From the NCBI GenBank assembly GCA_963971285.1, contig OZ020250.1:16414499-16478498 (forward strand): a stretch of DNA of 64,000 nucleotides. Direction: 5' to 3'. The notes beneath the pieces are model-generated. The model saw only the letters and a list, made by a program, of their open reading frames with translations, made no database searches and had not been told where the DNA came from. Position numbers and translations under genes: made by a program. Below are positions 32,601 to 44,254 of this stretch, one piece after another; position 1 is the first letter of the stretch, and every line of letters starts with the position of its first letter. The DNA is from Astropecten irregularis. Lineage: Eukaryota; Echinodermata; Asteroidea; Paxillosida; Astropectinidae.

Positions 32601-35166
32601 TACCTGACAAAGTTGAACCCTTGCTGAGTCATGTCTGCCACGTCTTGCTCGATCTTTCGCGATAAAATGCCTGAAACGATACAGAAATCATAAATTTCTG
32701 TAAGGTAATCTGTACAGGACCTTGGTTCTTGGGCCAAGAAAAATGACCCAATGACCCCTTGATAAAGGGAAATAGATAACAGCAATTACTGAAACAACAA
32801 TAATGCAGTTTTTATATATCACAATGGGTTTTAGTGTCTATGCACTTTTACACATAATATGAAACGGACACAAAACAAACAAAATGACAATTTAGCAATA
32901 AATACCAATTACAATTAAGGAATTTTAAATAAAACAAAATAAACTAACCCTCACCCACATACATACCACAATTTACCACACAAAGTTTTTTCCTGTGGCA
33001 AGTGTGGTATCCTGCATATACAACAATACACCAAAATGTGTGGTTTGTGTGGTAAGCAGCACTTGTCTTATGTGACAAGTGTAGAGGGTTTAGGGTATGA
33101 CTATGAGTAATTAAAGAGGTATGTTTTCAAACTGATCAGGTGAATTGCAATCTTTGGTAGTAGGAATCAATTTATTCGAGATAAACATTCCTTTAAATGT
33201 GAAAGGTGAGTTATTTTGGAATGAGGGTGCAGTTTTGACGAAAGAAATCAAACCAGCCAGACTTACATCTACTACTGATGGATTAAAAACTGAAACAACA
33301 AGCTTTGAGCTTCATTTCATAATTACTCAATCATGAATACAGGACTTGAAAGATTTGATGTGTGTTCGATCTGGGAGGGCATTTTTGTTGATTGGTTAGT
33401 GCCGGGTCAGTGAGGGAAAAAAGTTCACTTTGAGGCTCGGTAAAAGGTCTTCTTTTGATGGTAGTTTCTTACCAGCATGAACAGCAGGGTGCAGGGTTTT
33501 CACACGCCCCCCCAGCATCTCCGGTGCTCCAGTAACCGAGGCAACGTCACTACATGATACAGGAATAAATCAAGAAAGAAGCTTAACCCCTTCAGCGTCA
33601 GCCCGGGATTTATTAGTTTCCTTTGCTTGTACCGACCTCATTATCAGCCACTGGTTAAACATGTTAAATAGAGGTCATCTGGCTGGGCTAGGAGCTCGGC
33701 ATACACAATGCGGGCACACAATGATCGAATACCGCCGCACAAATCCCAAATTCCAGGCAGTCTGTACTATAAAATGAAACCAGCTGTGTTTGGAACTCAT
33801 AGATTGCAGTCTGCTTGAAAATGTCAATCTATTCAAATGCAAATCAACAATAAAGGTTCGTAAAACCTCTTGTTTTAGACAGTACCCCATTTAATGAATC
33901 TCAATGGAAATAACAAAGAAATCATGAATATTCTCACGCCACAAAGTGGTCTGTTATAGATGCTCCCCAGACGGAAAAAGTTAACCGCAGAGTGAGCAAC
34001 AAGTGTAAATTACTATATTCCATTTGTCTTTCTCTTTTTTTTTCCTCTGACAAATTGAAATAATGCATTTTGCCCAACAGTGACATAGATGAAATTGAAA
34101 TTAAAAATTGAAATTAAAAAAAGGTGTTTTAATTGTTTTACCCTCAAAACCATCTTAGGGTCCCACATGATCGCCCTGTAGGCTTCAGGGTGTAGGGTTT
34201 AGAATTTAAGAAAACAGGGTAAAGGTTATCAGCTGAGACAATTGAAAAGAAGGATTAGGGTCAAACTGGGGGAGGGGAAAGGGGGGAGGGAAACAAACAA
34301 GGACAAAAGGTTTTTTTCATTTTCATCTGATACCTGACAGGGATGCCAGCCTCTCTTATAGCTCGTGCTGTCCCACCAGAGGCCACAAGCTGAAGACCTA
34401 TAGCGTGGAGACGCTTGGCAAATTCAACGAGGCCATCCTTCTTGGAAACACTCAGCAGAGCTGGAAAAAGAATGAAAGAACAGAACGGCAATTAGAGGAA
34501 GGGGCACAAAATAAGAAAACATGTGATTATGTGAAAACGAAACTATAGGCCCTATATCACTTATCAGTATATGACTCACAGCGGTAGGGGTAGGCTAATG
34601 CAAATGGTTGGTTTACAAATACAATTTAGCAGCCCATAGTAATTGTTCTGAAATTGCTTTTTAACATTCAAAAATTAACTTCTACAGCATAATAGAATGG
34701 AATTTTTAATGCTGAATTTTGAAAATGCTGAATGCCTGAAAGTTAGAAGGCCAATTAACTTTACAACATTCCAGTGAAGGCGTGTTGAATGTAATTCTTC
34801 ATGTTCTTCTTACCTCTGGCTGACTCCCCACATAATTTACCCCCAAAACTCAAAACCCTCCCTGCCAAGTGGCAAGTTGCCAACTTTCCAAAACCTAACC
34901 TTGCTGACATCAAAATGGATACATATCAAAACCAACTGTGCAAAGACTTCCACTGACGGACAGTACAGTGAAAGTTTTACGGGGTGTTTTTGACAGTAAG
35001 CTGCAGCGACATGGCAGTCACTTTTTATCAAACAAAACGGCCTCTGTCGTGCACACCAGATTCAGTCCCATAGGGTTTGTGCACAAGTTGTCGAGTGTTG
35101 TCTGTAGCTGTCAGTGGAAATCAAATCTCTCCCAAATTGATACTCACCTATTTCGCCACTTGCCAT
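26657..35166 (-). CDS. ATIC: ATIC, N-terminal 365 codons (11 exons)
   Basis: Bifunctional purine enzyme: AICAR formyltransferase and IMP cyclohydrolase, the last two steps of IMP synthesis in the cytosol. Exons, 5' to 3': 35148-35166, 34334-34460, 33473-33549, 32604-32670, 32278-32366, 31863-31941, 31491-31563, 31063-31345, 30799-30903, 27054-27139, 26657-26746. All join in phase with GT-AG introns. The protein starts [16 protein letters not shown]. It contains the cyclohydrolase motif [14 protein letters not shown] (K66), [18 protein letters not shown] and the transformylase catalytic pair K266-H267 in SFKHVSPAG. All of these fall at the same residue numbers as in human ATIC. The last exon seen, ending at GGKYCVLT, has a good donor (GTAAGC), so splicing should continue. 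The remaining roughly 220 residues (human total 592) are not in the window, which makes this copy incomplete here. No stops or frameshifts are seen. Confidence 0.95.
27140..27955. other. ATIC intron 9, right of exon 10
   Basis: AT-rich intronic DNA between exon 10 and the pogo-like element. Low-complexity stretches only; no gene is seen. Confidence 0.5.
27956..29376. mobile_element. Pogo/Tigger-like non-autonomous DNA transposon
   Basis: 1421-bp element in the large ATIC intron. The termini are inverted repeats, CAGTCGAACCTCATTAATAC and CTCGTATTAACGAGGTTCAACTG, flanked by TA on both sides (27954-27955, 29377-29378). The short motif TAATACGAG recurs many times inside both ends. Termini of the form CAGT-GAACCTCG and TA duplications are typical of pogo/Tigger-type Tc1/mariner elements. 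No transposase ORF remains. Confidence 0.82.
29379..30493. other. ATIC intron 9, middle part
   Basis: Contains a tRNA-derived SINE (29643-29830) and a short near-palindrome around 29938-29995 (CACAAGGGAAACTGACTGAA / TTCAGTCAGGTTCCCTTGTG). No coding sequence is seen. Confidence 0.5.
29643..29830 (-). mobile_element. tRNA-derived SINE
   Basis: The minus strand has a tRNA-like head with an A box (TGGCTCAGTTGG) and a B box (GGTTTGAATCCC). It is adjoined by a conserved body, AGTCAATTATCTTTGTTCG and AGTCAGAAGCCATGAAACCA (plus-strand sense), shared with copies at 52797 and 53015 and a tail fragment near 32070. The acceptor stem is not intact, so it is not a working tRNA gene. Confidence 0.7.
30494..30737. 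mobile_element. MITE with GGGGCCTTTCTCAAAGCTC termini
   Basis: 244-bp element with 19-bp terminal inverted repeats (GGGGCCTTTCTCAAAGCTC at the left; the right end closes GAGAAAGGCCCC). It lies 61 bp from ATIC exon 9 on the intron side. The superfamily is undetermined. Confidence 0.72.
32070..32110 (-). mobile_element. SINE body fragment
   Basis: Short match to the SINE body (AGTCAGAAGCCATGAAACCA followed by CACACA) in an ATIC intron, without the tRNA-like head. Confidence 0.5.
32671..33472. other. ATIC intron 3
   Basis: No gene. Around 32960-33055 there are inverted runs of the word TACCACAC and its complement GTGTGGTA, a possible decayed fold-back element. Confidence 0.45.
33550..34333. 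other. ATIC intron 2
   Basis: Intronic DNA with nothing recognisable except an A-rich stretch near 34093-34123 (two GAAATTAAAAA words). Confidence 0.5.
34461..35147. other. ATIC intron 1
   Basis: Intronic DNA between the short first coding exon (19 nt) and exon 2. No other feature is recognised. Confidence 0.5.
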
Positions 35167-35464
35167 GATGCTTGTCTAAATATCAAACTGTTTGAGAATG
35201 TCAGAGCAAGTCGTCAGTACTTCTGAGCGCATGAATTCATCCAGGTGCTCTAAAAGAAAAGATTTTAACCTCGTGTTCTGGGGAAGTTTGTGATAAGAAT
35301 TCGCGAAGATCTATTCGAAAGCACTAGCGAAACACGTGCATTGACGTGACCAGACTGATTCGGCCTGCATTTGGGTTGGCCGAATTTTCGGCTGCACGCT
35401 ATTTCACCGTCAACGACGAAATACTCTACGGAGAATCTAACTGTACGTCATTATTTCCAAAAAC
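35167..35464 (-). promoter_or_regulatory. Probable ATIC promoter region
   Basis: About 300 bp between the ATIC start codon and a LINE fragment. It is richer in CpG than its surroundings (for example GGCCGAATTTTCGGCTGCAC near 35379). It has no TATA box, as expected for a housekeeping promoter. The transcription start is not defined by sequence alone. Confidence 0.4.
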
Positions 35465-35966
35465 AGAAGTGTGGGCGGGAAGACCTATGAACTTGATAAA
35501 ATTCAACGACGTATTTCAAATCTAGTTGGAGATGACTTGGCTTCAACTCTGGAACCCCTATCTCTCCGTCGTTCTGTAGCCTCTTTGAGCCTCTTTTACA
35601 GATACTTTTTTGGTAGGTGCTCCAATGGACTCTCACTGGTTGTTCCACCCAACCGTACCTTTGGTCGCACCACACGCCCGTTTCTCTGCTCAGTCACATT
35701 CTTACACTGTGGTGGTCCCCAAGTCAAATACTCGGGGATACTCATCCAGTTTCTTCCCGCGTACCGCCTTGCTGTGGAATTCACTCCCTGCATCCTGCTT
35801 CCCTTCCACTTACAATTTGTCTCAATTTAAGTGCAACATCAACAGTTATCTTTCTACCCCATGATTTCTTCTTTGTTCCCTTTTCTCCTCGTTTTAGCCA
35901 TCACCTCGAGTGGCCTGTTTTGGGCCTTGTGATTGGCGATTTTTCATAAAAAAAAAAAAAAAAAAA
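35465..35966 (+). mobile_element. LINE 3' end with poly(A) tail
   Basis: The plus strand reads as the C-terminal part of a Jockey-superfamily (CR1/L2/Daphne-like) ORF2. Visible blocks are LDKIQRRISNLVGDDL, SLRRSVASLSLFYRYFFGRC, then after a frameshift near 35670 ARFSAQSHSYTVVVPKSNTR, SSFFPRTALLWNSLPASCF and YNLSQFKCNINSYL. It ends in a poly-A run at 35948-35966. It is 5'-truncated and frameshifted, hence inactive. Confidence 0.85.
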
Positions 35967-38900
35967 CTTAATAATTTCCTCGCCCTTCAAAATGTAAAAT
36001 TTTTCTTTTAGCATTTTGTACAGGGATGTCACACAGTAAAAAAAGAAGAAGACCGAATTAAGATAATCCTTCATAGGTAATTAAAACATTTATTAATTAA
36101 GTAAACCTTGCATTGTACACACCCTTTTCATACTTGACAATTATGACTACATGTATTTACTTTAATACGTTTTCCCATTTAGGGATCGGAACGTCCAGCC
36201 TAAACGTTGTAAGTGGTGTGTATGCCCATGGAGGTAGAAATGAAATCATGTCCATCTTTGCAGTGCGTAACAAGAGGAAAACACTTTTTTTCGGGGTTCT
36301 GAATCAGGGTTTTGTCTTTGTAAACATTTTCTGGGATTCCCTGGGTAGGCTCAATGACATGGCAGGATCAGTTGTATTCCTTGAATCTATTGGACTAACG
36401 ATGGTCATGGATTTATTATTGCAATTCCGAATTTTTTGTGTGTGACCATCCATTTTTACAAAATGTTGAAAGAAAATTTAACATATCTGAAACTAGGGGG
36501 AGAGACTAAGTTTGATTTTTGCTATCATTCAAAATTAATCTGTCTAAAGAAAGCTGTTATTTTGAGATTTGTGTCTCCTTTTTGATCCATAAACAGTTAA
36601 GACTCGTGAAATAATTCTGTTGCTGAGATACATGTACTTTGCTATAATTATGTATTCAATGAGACACCGTAGTGTACGTGTTTTATGTACGGTGTAATAA
36701 GAGTCGGCACGGCAGAAATTTCTGCCTAGCATCAGTCTGGTGCACATTGTTATTATTGCACACGTGTTCACAGCGCGCGAAAATCATTGATATGGTTATC
36801 GCCTACATGATCACCTACACGTAGCGCACGAAATAATGGTGGCGCACTTCCACCCAATTAATAACTTTGTCCCACTCGATCCAAATTATGCAAATGAATC
36901 ATTTCAAGAGGTGGAGCCATTCAAACATATGCAAATTACAAAAGTTGTGGACCAATGAAATTATACGTTTACAATTCATCGTGAAATCGCCAGGCAATGT
37001 AAAAATGAGTCATGGTTGGACTTCCAGACATTCATGACAGTGCAGTATAAGATCATTATTAATAAATTAATAAATAAAATAAACAAATATGGCGACCCTG
37101 CAATAATCAGCAAATCAAAAACATTTACTTCGGAAAATGTTTTGTTGCATCTCATCTTGTTTTGATTTGTCTTGTCTTTTAATTTTGCTCTCTTTTCCAG
37201 AAAAGGAGGACAAAAAGAGAAGCCGAAACTAGCCTAAATATCTCTACATTCTCTTACTAATTTCTTCATTCCTTTGGCCAAAACAGGTAATCAATCTTTA
37301 ACAAAACGTTTTGGTTTTAAAGGGGTATAGGGCCAGGGTAGGGCGACATCAGACAGAAAAAAACAATGAAATAATCACACACAATAATATACAGACAAAG
37401 CCAATTTTCATGAAATTACATTGGTGTGTAATGATGCCAACTTGGTATATACATAATCACTACAGTCTGATCATTCATACATGTAGAAATGTTTGCCAGG
37501 AAGCCATCACACAAAAATGATGTCCTTTCTTACAAAAATAGCACGTTGACATAACCGTCTAATCGTTTCTTCTTTGTGTTTGTGGTTTTTGTTTTTAATA
37601 ATAGCAGTATGCAAGGACCAACCCCACTGAGGTTACATACATTCATTTTACAATTAAACTCGTAAGCATTTTGTCTGGGGTCTAGCTATATAGTTTCAAG
37701 CGAATGCACTCCAGGCAAACCTACATGAAAATAACCACCAGCAGAAAAACCTCAGTGAAAGTTGGCCCGTGCACTGAACAGACACAATGTGTTTTTAATG
37801 GTACAATCGTAATTTATCATTTTATGTACAAACGTATAATTAGTCTCTTTCAATGTCAGGCCCCGTCTGGCACATTCATTGTGCATCCGGACGCCAACGA
37901 CATCGGTAAATAAATTAATGTGATTTATGATACATAATGCTTTTTTGCCTCAAGCACTGATATTATATAGTATAAAACATGTATTACAGGAAGATAATTG
38001 TTATGCAAATCACTGTTTTTTTTCCTTTCTTAGGTATATTAATTTATTTTGTTGCGTGGTTAGACAAAAAATCTGAGCAGTATATGACATGCATAAATAC
38101 CCACACGATTATGACGACCATTTATGTTTTTGTTTTGTTTTAGCATGTAGAATTTCAAAGGTTAGACGTGATCTTTGTTACTTCATCTTGTAAATTTTTT
38201 TTTTTGTAAATTACAACGGGCAAATTCCACATCTGTTAATACATCTCAAAAACACCGAAACTCAATTCACCTTTTGCCCCTTTTCCTTGAAAAAGAAGAA
38301 ATAATTTAGAAAGTTTGGTTAAGAGTTTAACGAAGTATACATACATACTTCCTGAAACAGACATCATGTTTTATATCAATCCTACTATTTACTTTTTAGG
38401 ATATGAAATTTACACTTTAAGTATCATTACATCAAATATGAAAATGATGGAAAAAAACTGGACCATTTTATCATCATCATCATCAATTGCAAACAATTTT
38501 TTCATTAATACAGGTAATTATTTTTGATTCCCTTTCCTCCAAATGAAATCTTCAAAAGACATTACCAATATACCTATCAGTTTTTCATGTTACCACATAT
38601 TAGATTGGGACAAATTACTGCATTTATTTTAAGTCCTACATTTAAAGAGTTCAAGTTACGTTTTCCATTTTTTTCCCATACAAATTACAAAGTGGCATTC
38701 ATAGTTATTCAGAAAATAATACCCACAAAACAAACATGCAAATAGTTCTATATCTTAACTTCTGTGCCTCAGAAGAGCTCCAAGATTTTGGATGTCTAAA
38801 GTTGGCCGTGGTTTGTGATAGTAGAAAGTGGAATAGGGAATGGGCAACTGGTTTTTAGTGCTGTACACGTGATAAAAAATGGTTATCTACAAAGTTTATA

Positions 38901-39520
38901 AGCATTTAGTGCACGCTGGATATATATAACTCTGACAATTTCATTTGTGATCGGTGGAAAGGACTGCTCCCACATCAACCTGAACAAAATTCTTTCATCC
39001 AAATGACCCAATTATTTTGCTGTTGGCAAAGGACAGATTTTTTTGAAATCTTAAAAACCACTGTGATATGTTGACTGGTACTTATACATGCAAGACTCAG
39101 TCTGCCCACCATGTGCAAAAACATGTCAATGTACATTAATCTAAACAAGCACTGGTATATTTTCAAGATATACAGGGTGCAAACGGATTTTACTGTAATA
39201 CTCCTTTCTCCTGACTAAATGCCACAGAAGTTCTTCCAGCTTTTCATGCAATTTTCACCCACTGTGTCTTAACGGCTTGCCTTCCCTTTATATGAAACCA
39301 TGCCATGACAGGCCCTTGACTCTCATGTAGCGTGGTAACAGTGTCCTTAGTCTGGAGAAATCATATGATTATGATTAGATGCAAGTGACATCAGTTATTA
39401 AAGTCAGTTTACCAGACATTGGTCAATGTTAACAAGCAGAAGGCTACATACAGCTTATAGTTTGACCAACTTCTTCCCTACAATGCCTCAATTACACTAA
39501 GGTAATAAATAATCTGGCCT
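35967..39520. other. Intergenic region, 3.5 kb
   Basis: No gene is supported. The sequence is AT-rich with short runs such as TCATCATCATCA (38472). A 46-nt exon-like stretch at 37860-37905 is listed separately. Other candidate splice pairs, for example TTTCCCATTTAG at 36182, enclose only tiny ORFs. Confidence 0.5.
37860..37905 (+). other. Isolated exon-like sequence
   Basis: A 46-nt stretch between an acceptor (TTTCAATGTCAG) and a donor (GTAAAT) reads APSGTFIVHPDANDI in phase 0. It has higher GC than its surroundings. Phrases like PSGTYTVYPD occur at the start of fibrinogen-like domains, so it may be an orphan exon of a secreted protein gene. No partner exon was found and chance is possible. 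Confidence 0.25.
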
Positions 39521-39761
39521 GGGGCCAATTTCATACAGCTGCTTAGCACACAAAAAATCGCTTAGCATGACATTTCTGTCTTAATAAAAACAGGATTAAC
39601 AACCAAATTTCCATGTGTTGTGTATCACTTGCAATTGTTCTTTGGCTGTTGTTCCCTGACCATAAATATCAAATCGAATTTTCAATGGTGGTTTGATTTA
39701 TTGGGCAAGCCATTTTTGTGCTAAGCAACTTGGTGCTAAGCATCTCTATGAAATTGGCCCC
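39521..39761. mobile_element. MITE family C, copy 1
   Basis: Inverted-repeat element with left end GGGGCCAATTTCATACAGCT and right end TATGAAATTGGCCCC. It contains the subterminal word CTTAGCACAAAAA and its complement, and an internal block AACCAAATTTCCATGTGTTG shared with the copy at 55879. Confidence 0.75.
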
Positions 39762-40090
39762 TGTTCCCAACCAATTTTCTTTCAAATTACACCCTTTTAC
39801 ACTGCATCTCTTTGGTACAATGCTTATGTATAAAATGTAAATAGCACTGTATATATTTACTGCCTTACAAATACACCTTCTGTATCCCAGTTCAAATCAT
39901 TTATAAATATCTATACATCTCAAATCAAATACAAGAATTTTTTCTATGTTTTCAAGCACTGATGGCATAGAAACGTGCAAAGAAATGTGTATATTCACAG
40001 CGGATTTTAAATGTGGACATGGGGTAAAATGGCATTAAATGCAAGCATCAAATGGTCCATACTTTGAAATTTCTCCAATAACTGAATACC

Positions 40091-40139
40091 GGTAAATAAA
40101 TAAATAAATGAATAAATAAATAAAAAAAATAAATAAATA
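40091..40139. repeat. (AAAT)n microsatellite
   Basis: Tetranucleotide run AAATAAATAAATAAATGAAT and onward, slightly imperfect. Confidence 0.8.
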
Positions 40140-40213
40140 GGTCATCATTTTTGCAGATGTTTCAAAACAAGCTGGCTGAAAAGCTGAAATGATGACTAAT
40201 TCCACATATTAGT

Positions 40214-40391
40214 CATGGACCTTATCGAAGATAGCCCGTTTTCGGCACTAGGCTTGCGCACGCAAAGGACAGTGGGTAAATCTTGTGGATTTGAACATCA
40301 CTCAGGCCGTGCCCTAGCAACAATTTTACCCAGAATGCTTTGCGCATACCCCGTTTGGGTCCGTTTTGCACTATCTTCAATAAGGTCCATG
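40214..40391. mobile_element. MITE with CATGGACCTTAT termini
   Basis: 178-bp palindromic element. The left end CATGGACCTTATCGAAGATA is the inverted counterpart of the right end CTATCTTCAATAAGGTCCATG, with a single mismatch. The interior carries no ORF of note. Confidence 0.75.
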
Positions 40392-40596
40392 GTGATTGCA
40401 ATGCTTGCTACACACAGTATAGAAAAAACATAATATTTGTATCTCTTCGTCCAAGAGTGACTGGGTTTTGGGGTACGTAGAGCAAGCTTTGCATTTTGGC
40501 TTTGTGTGTTTCGAAAGCAGGCCTTGAGGGTTATTCCAATGGAGTTGAGATGAAGTCCGAACGGTCAATTTTGGTAGAATGACCGGGGATGACCGG

Positions 40597-40924
40597 TAGC
40601 ATTCCGAAACAGAAATCTTCACAAATTTACCTATAACTTACAGGGTATGAAGATGGTGATGGTAGAAACACACCATCAAGTATGTATCCATCAAGAAAAG
40701 GGTAAAACCAATTGGCCAAAAACAATTTTGATCTTCAGAAGATCAAACATCCTGTGAACAGACTTTTATTAAAAATACCATGGCCGTTTTCACTGTTTTC
40801 TCTAACTAAAAGTGGGCACCGTATGAGATTGGAAATTTCACAGATGACTGTTACTGTGTCTTTCTTGATATTTTTGCCCATGAATCTGCATTTTATTACA
40901 AAAACCAAAGTATGAAATTACCTT
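40597..40924. mobile_element. MITE family A copy, left end lost
   Basis: Matches family A through its interior (GATCTTCAGAAGATCAAA centre, AAAAGTGGGCACCGTATG). The right terminus is CCAAAGTATGAAATTACCTT followed by TA. The left terminus is not recognisable, so the copy is decayed. Confidence 0.65.
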
Positions 40925-41806
40925 TAATAAAGTATCTGCAGTTTTCACAAGAATTTTCTTTTTGTCCCCAAACAACATCTCTTAATATACCGTAAAACAC
41001 AAAGGCGGAGAGATGCGCATTTTTATGAGAATAGATTTATTTGATTTGTGAAAGGGAGAAAATAAAGCAGTGCCGACCATTTGCAATGGTTTCGTCAGAC
41101 GAGTCAACTGCTATGAAATTTATAAAATAAAATAATTTCAAGTAAAAAAAACAGGAAAAGAAAAATATTTTTGCTTTGAAGCTAACACATGCAAAAGGCC
41201 ATGCAAAAGAAGCTTCATTCTCTATATTTTCACGCTCTCTCTCTCTGGTTTTTTGGATGCCCAAATGGCAACAAGTTGAAATAATTGATCTCCATGTCTA
41301 CCAAAGTCGCATGTTTTTAATTTTTTGAAGTTTCGGGCAAATTTCTGTGGATTCCCAACTCGCTGTTTTGCAGTCTTTTCCGTGGGAGCTGCTTTGACAA
41401 CAGAGGGCCTAACCTAACCAGGCACGGAAGAAAACTTCTAAAATGCAACCCTCACCCCCTGATACACAAAGCTTTACACCAATAAACATCATTCAGGGCA
41501 CTGCATTTCTTTATTATCATAACCTCTGAGAATATGACAGCATTTCAGAGGGGATAATTCACAGAAATGATTGGTTCGGGTGTGAATTTTTATGAATAGG
41601 ACGCTTCCAGTTCCAAACCATACAAATTTCCTGATCCTCATCAATCCTTCCACTCTTCCTTTGATTATTCTAATCTGAGAATAATTGAGAATATCTTTAC
41701 GACATCTTTAAGACCCTCTGTTGATTGATGATTTAGAGAAACCGAAAGCTCGTAACTCTGGGAATCCTAGTCAATATTCATGTTCCATTTCAATCAAGTC
41801 TTTATC

Positions 41807-41872
41807 AAAAGCACAAGTCTTCAAGTCTTCGTGCAAAAGCACAAGTCTTCAAGTCTTCGTGCAAAAGCACAA
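41807..41872 (+). repeat. 28-bp direct tandem repeat, 2.3 copies
   Basis: The unit AAAAGCACAAGTCTTCAAGT plus CTTCGTGC starts at 41807, 41835 and (partial) 41863. The unit itself contains an internal CAAGTCTT duplication. Confidence 0.85.
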
Positions 41873-42102
41873 GGACAAAGACACCTTCACGGCCGGACAG
41901 CAAAGTCAAGCAATGCTGGGCCAATTCATACATGCAGTGATGCATTACATCAACTGAACAATGTCTTCCTTTACTTTCAGGGAAGTGGAAGTCAAATATG
42001 AAAAAGACTTCACTAGCACACATGTGGAGTGAGAATGCCGCACCGATACACAAATAAATAAAAATGATAACAAAATAATACTTTATGCTCATGAATATCA
42101 AT

Positions 42103-42125
42103 TAAAAAAAAAAAAAAAAAAAAAA
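42103..42125. repeat. Poly-A run
   Basis: A run of 23 A, possibly the tail of a decayed retroelement, although no body is recognised to its left. Confidence 0.75.
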
Positions 42126-42462
42126 TAGGATGCGAAGCCAAGACCAATGGGATAACAACACGGTGGTGCCCTATCACCATCCCAGCCAACCAGAATCAAA
42201 ATTGGGTAGATTATTAATAACGTCATAATAATTTTCAAATCTGTCAATAAATCTGACAAAATACACGTTCTCTAAAACCTGCTTTAGATATTCCAATCAT
42301 TTTCAGATCACACACTGCTATATATGAGCTTGTCGGACCCATCCATAGGGGTGCTTCGAGCAAATGACGACATCGCGTACCCTACCGTGTATAAACTGCC
42401 AGTGCATATTATCATATGTACAATAAGTGTTCATGGTAGGATCTAATATTTGAGGTTACAAC

Positions 42463-42486
42463 ATATATATATATATATATATATAT
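42463..42486. repeat. (AT)n microsatellite
   Basis: Twelve AT dinucleotides directly to the left of a family A MITE. Confidence 0.85.
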
Positions 42487-42497
42487 TACAACCTTTA

Positions 42498-42853
42498 AAG
42501 GTAGTATCATACTTTGGTAAGAAACCAAAACAGAAATGTTCGCAGATTTACGTAAAACTTTCTGGGTATGAAGATGGTGCTGGTAGAAACATACCGTTAA
42601 AATATTTCCGCCTGAAATGGTGTATTTATCCAGAAATTAGTAAAACAACGACCAAAAATCTTTTTGATCTTTTAAAAGATCAAAAATAAAAGAGAAAAGA
42701 CTAAAGAAATACTGTTGCTGTTTTTCACCGTTTTCTCAAAAAGTGGGCACCATATGGGACTGAAAATTTCACAGTTTCACAGATGATTGTTACTGTATCT
42801 GTCTTGATGTTTTTGCCCATTTTATTATAAAAACCAAAGTATGATATTAACTT
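42498..42853. mobile_element. MITE family A copy
   Basis: Near-complete copy flanked by TA. Left end AAGGTAGTATCATACTTTGG, centre GATCTTTTAAAAGATC, right end ACCAAAGTATGATATTAACTT. Confidence 0.8.
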
Positions 42854-43650
42854 TAACTTCCACTGGAATGGAAGGTCAGAATGATTTGCACAACTGCCGC
42901 TGGTTATGTATTAAAATTTATGTATATCTAAGAGTGTTAACATTTGGGCAAGAAAAATGGTTATTAAAAACTAAATTGTGAACGACCGATGGACTGCTTT
43001 GACTGAACTTGGTTCCAGTCTAGCATGTAGCATGGGCTACCTACTGTATTCCTGTATTCCAACAAATGCATTGGTGAAAACTTTCTCAATTATATCACTT
43101 TTTCCATTGTCCTAACCACATCCTACATACTGGTCACGAAGTGGTCAGCACATATGCCACGATATCAAATGCCGGCAAATGCTGTACATTCTACTGGGGC
43201 CAGTGACTTAAAACTCTGCCTGTAACTTTTGTGTACAAAATCGGGACATCAATTGTCAATGGTAGATATGACTCAGTGGATGTAAGTCAAGTTAAGCTAT
43301 AAAATGTTAAATCAGCTGGACTTGGTTAACCACTCGAGCAAAGTCACTCCATCAAATTGAGGAATCAATGTCCCTCACCCATTAACAAAATAATCCTCAT
43401 ATATTTTGGTGATTCTTGGCCACATGGCCACAAAAACAAAAGTGTTTTTGCATCATTCCCAAATCTATGGGGTCAGTTGCTACCATACAGCATTTGGTAT
43501 TATTAGACTTGACCAAGTGGACACAATTTATTCAGGCAGTGTTACTCCAGAGAGGCAATGGAGGAATAGAATCACATGAATACTGCAAGCTCTATTTAAC
43601 TGTGGCATAAACACAAATAACCTATAATTAAGACTTCAGAGTGAAGATTA

Positions 43651-43840
43651 AAGGTACTATCATACTTCGGTAGCATACCCAAACACAAATCTTCACAGAT
43701 TTACCTTTAACTTACTGGGTATAAAGATGGTGATGGTAGAAACATACCATTAATATATTTCTGCCTGAAATGCTGTATTTATCCAGAAAAGAGTCATTTG
43801 AAAAAACTGTGAGCATTTTCACTGTTTTCTCAAAAAGTGA
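43651..43840. mobile_element. MITE family A copy, truncated
   Basis: Left terminus AAGGTACTATCATACTTCGG and about half the interior are present. The right half has been lost after the CTCAAAAAGTG block. Confidence 0.65.
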
Positions 43841-44254
43841 AGTAGACTTGGAGTTGGAAGTCTTCTGGTTTTTTTTTTCATGGCCGGCTTTAGTACTATA
43901 AAGATGGACGTGATGGGGCGTGATTTCAAGGCTGAGCACATTGTCGTGATTTTCCCTCTAGCAGCCCCAGTCTGGAAAAACAACATCAGCAGGCTTTTGG
44001 AGTTTGACATTACCTGGGGGAGGATGGGTGGGGATGGGGGTAGGGTGGTCTCCTACAGAAGATGACCAGTGGAGATACCTGTATGTAGTTCCATCATTAC
44101 CCAGCCAGCCAGTATCCTAGCATGCTTGAAGCCTGCTGGCGACGAATCAGAGCTTGGGACGTCCGATGTAAGTGATCACAAGTCATGTACTTCCTGTTAT
44201 GTGTAAGTGCAAGTGTTTTTGGATTTTGGGGGAGAGTTGATTTGGTCATTAATC

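Larger units (their letters stand above)
40925..42462. other. Intergenic region, 1.5 kb
   Basis: No gene is supported. It holds a short tandem repeat (41807-41872) and a poly-A run (42103-42125). Confidence 0.5.

Noticed and set aside
43880-44065. 61-codon ORF left of the FBXL stop
   Set aside because: No recognisable protein. It lies in the expected FBXL 3' UTR region, antisense.
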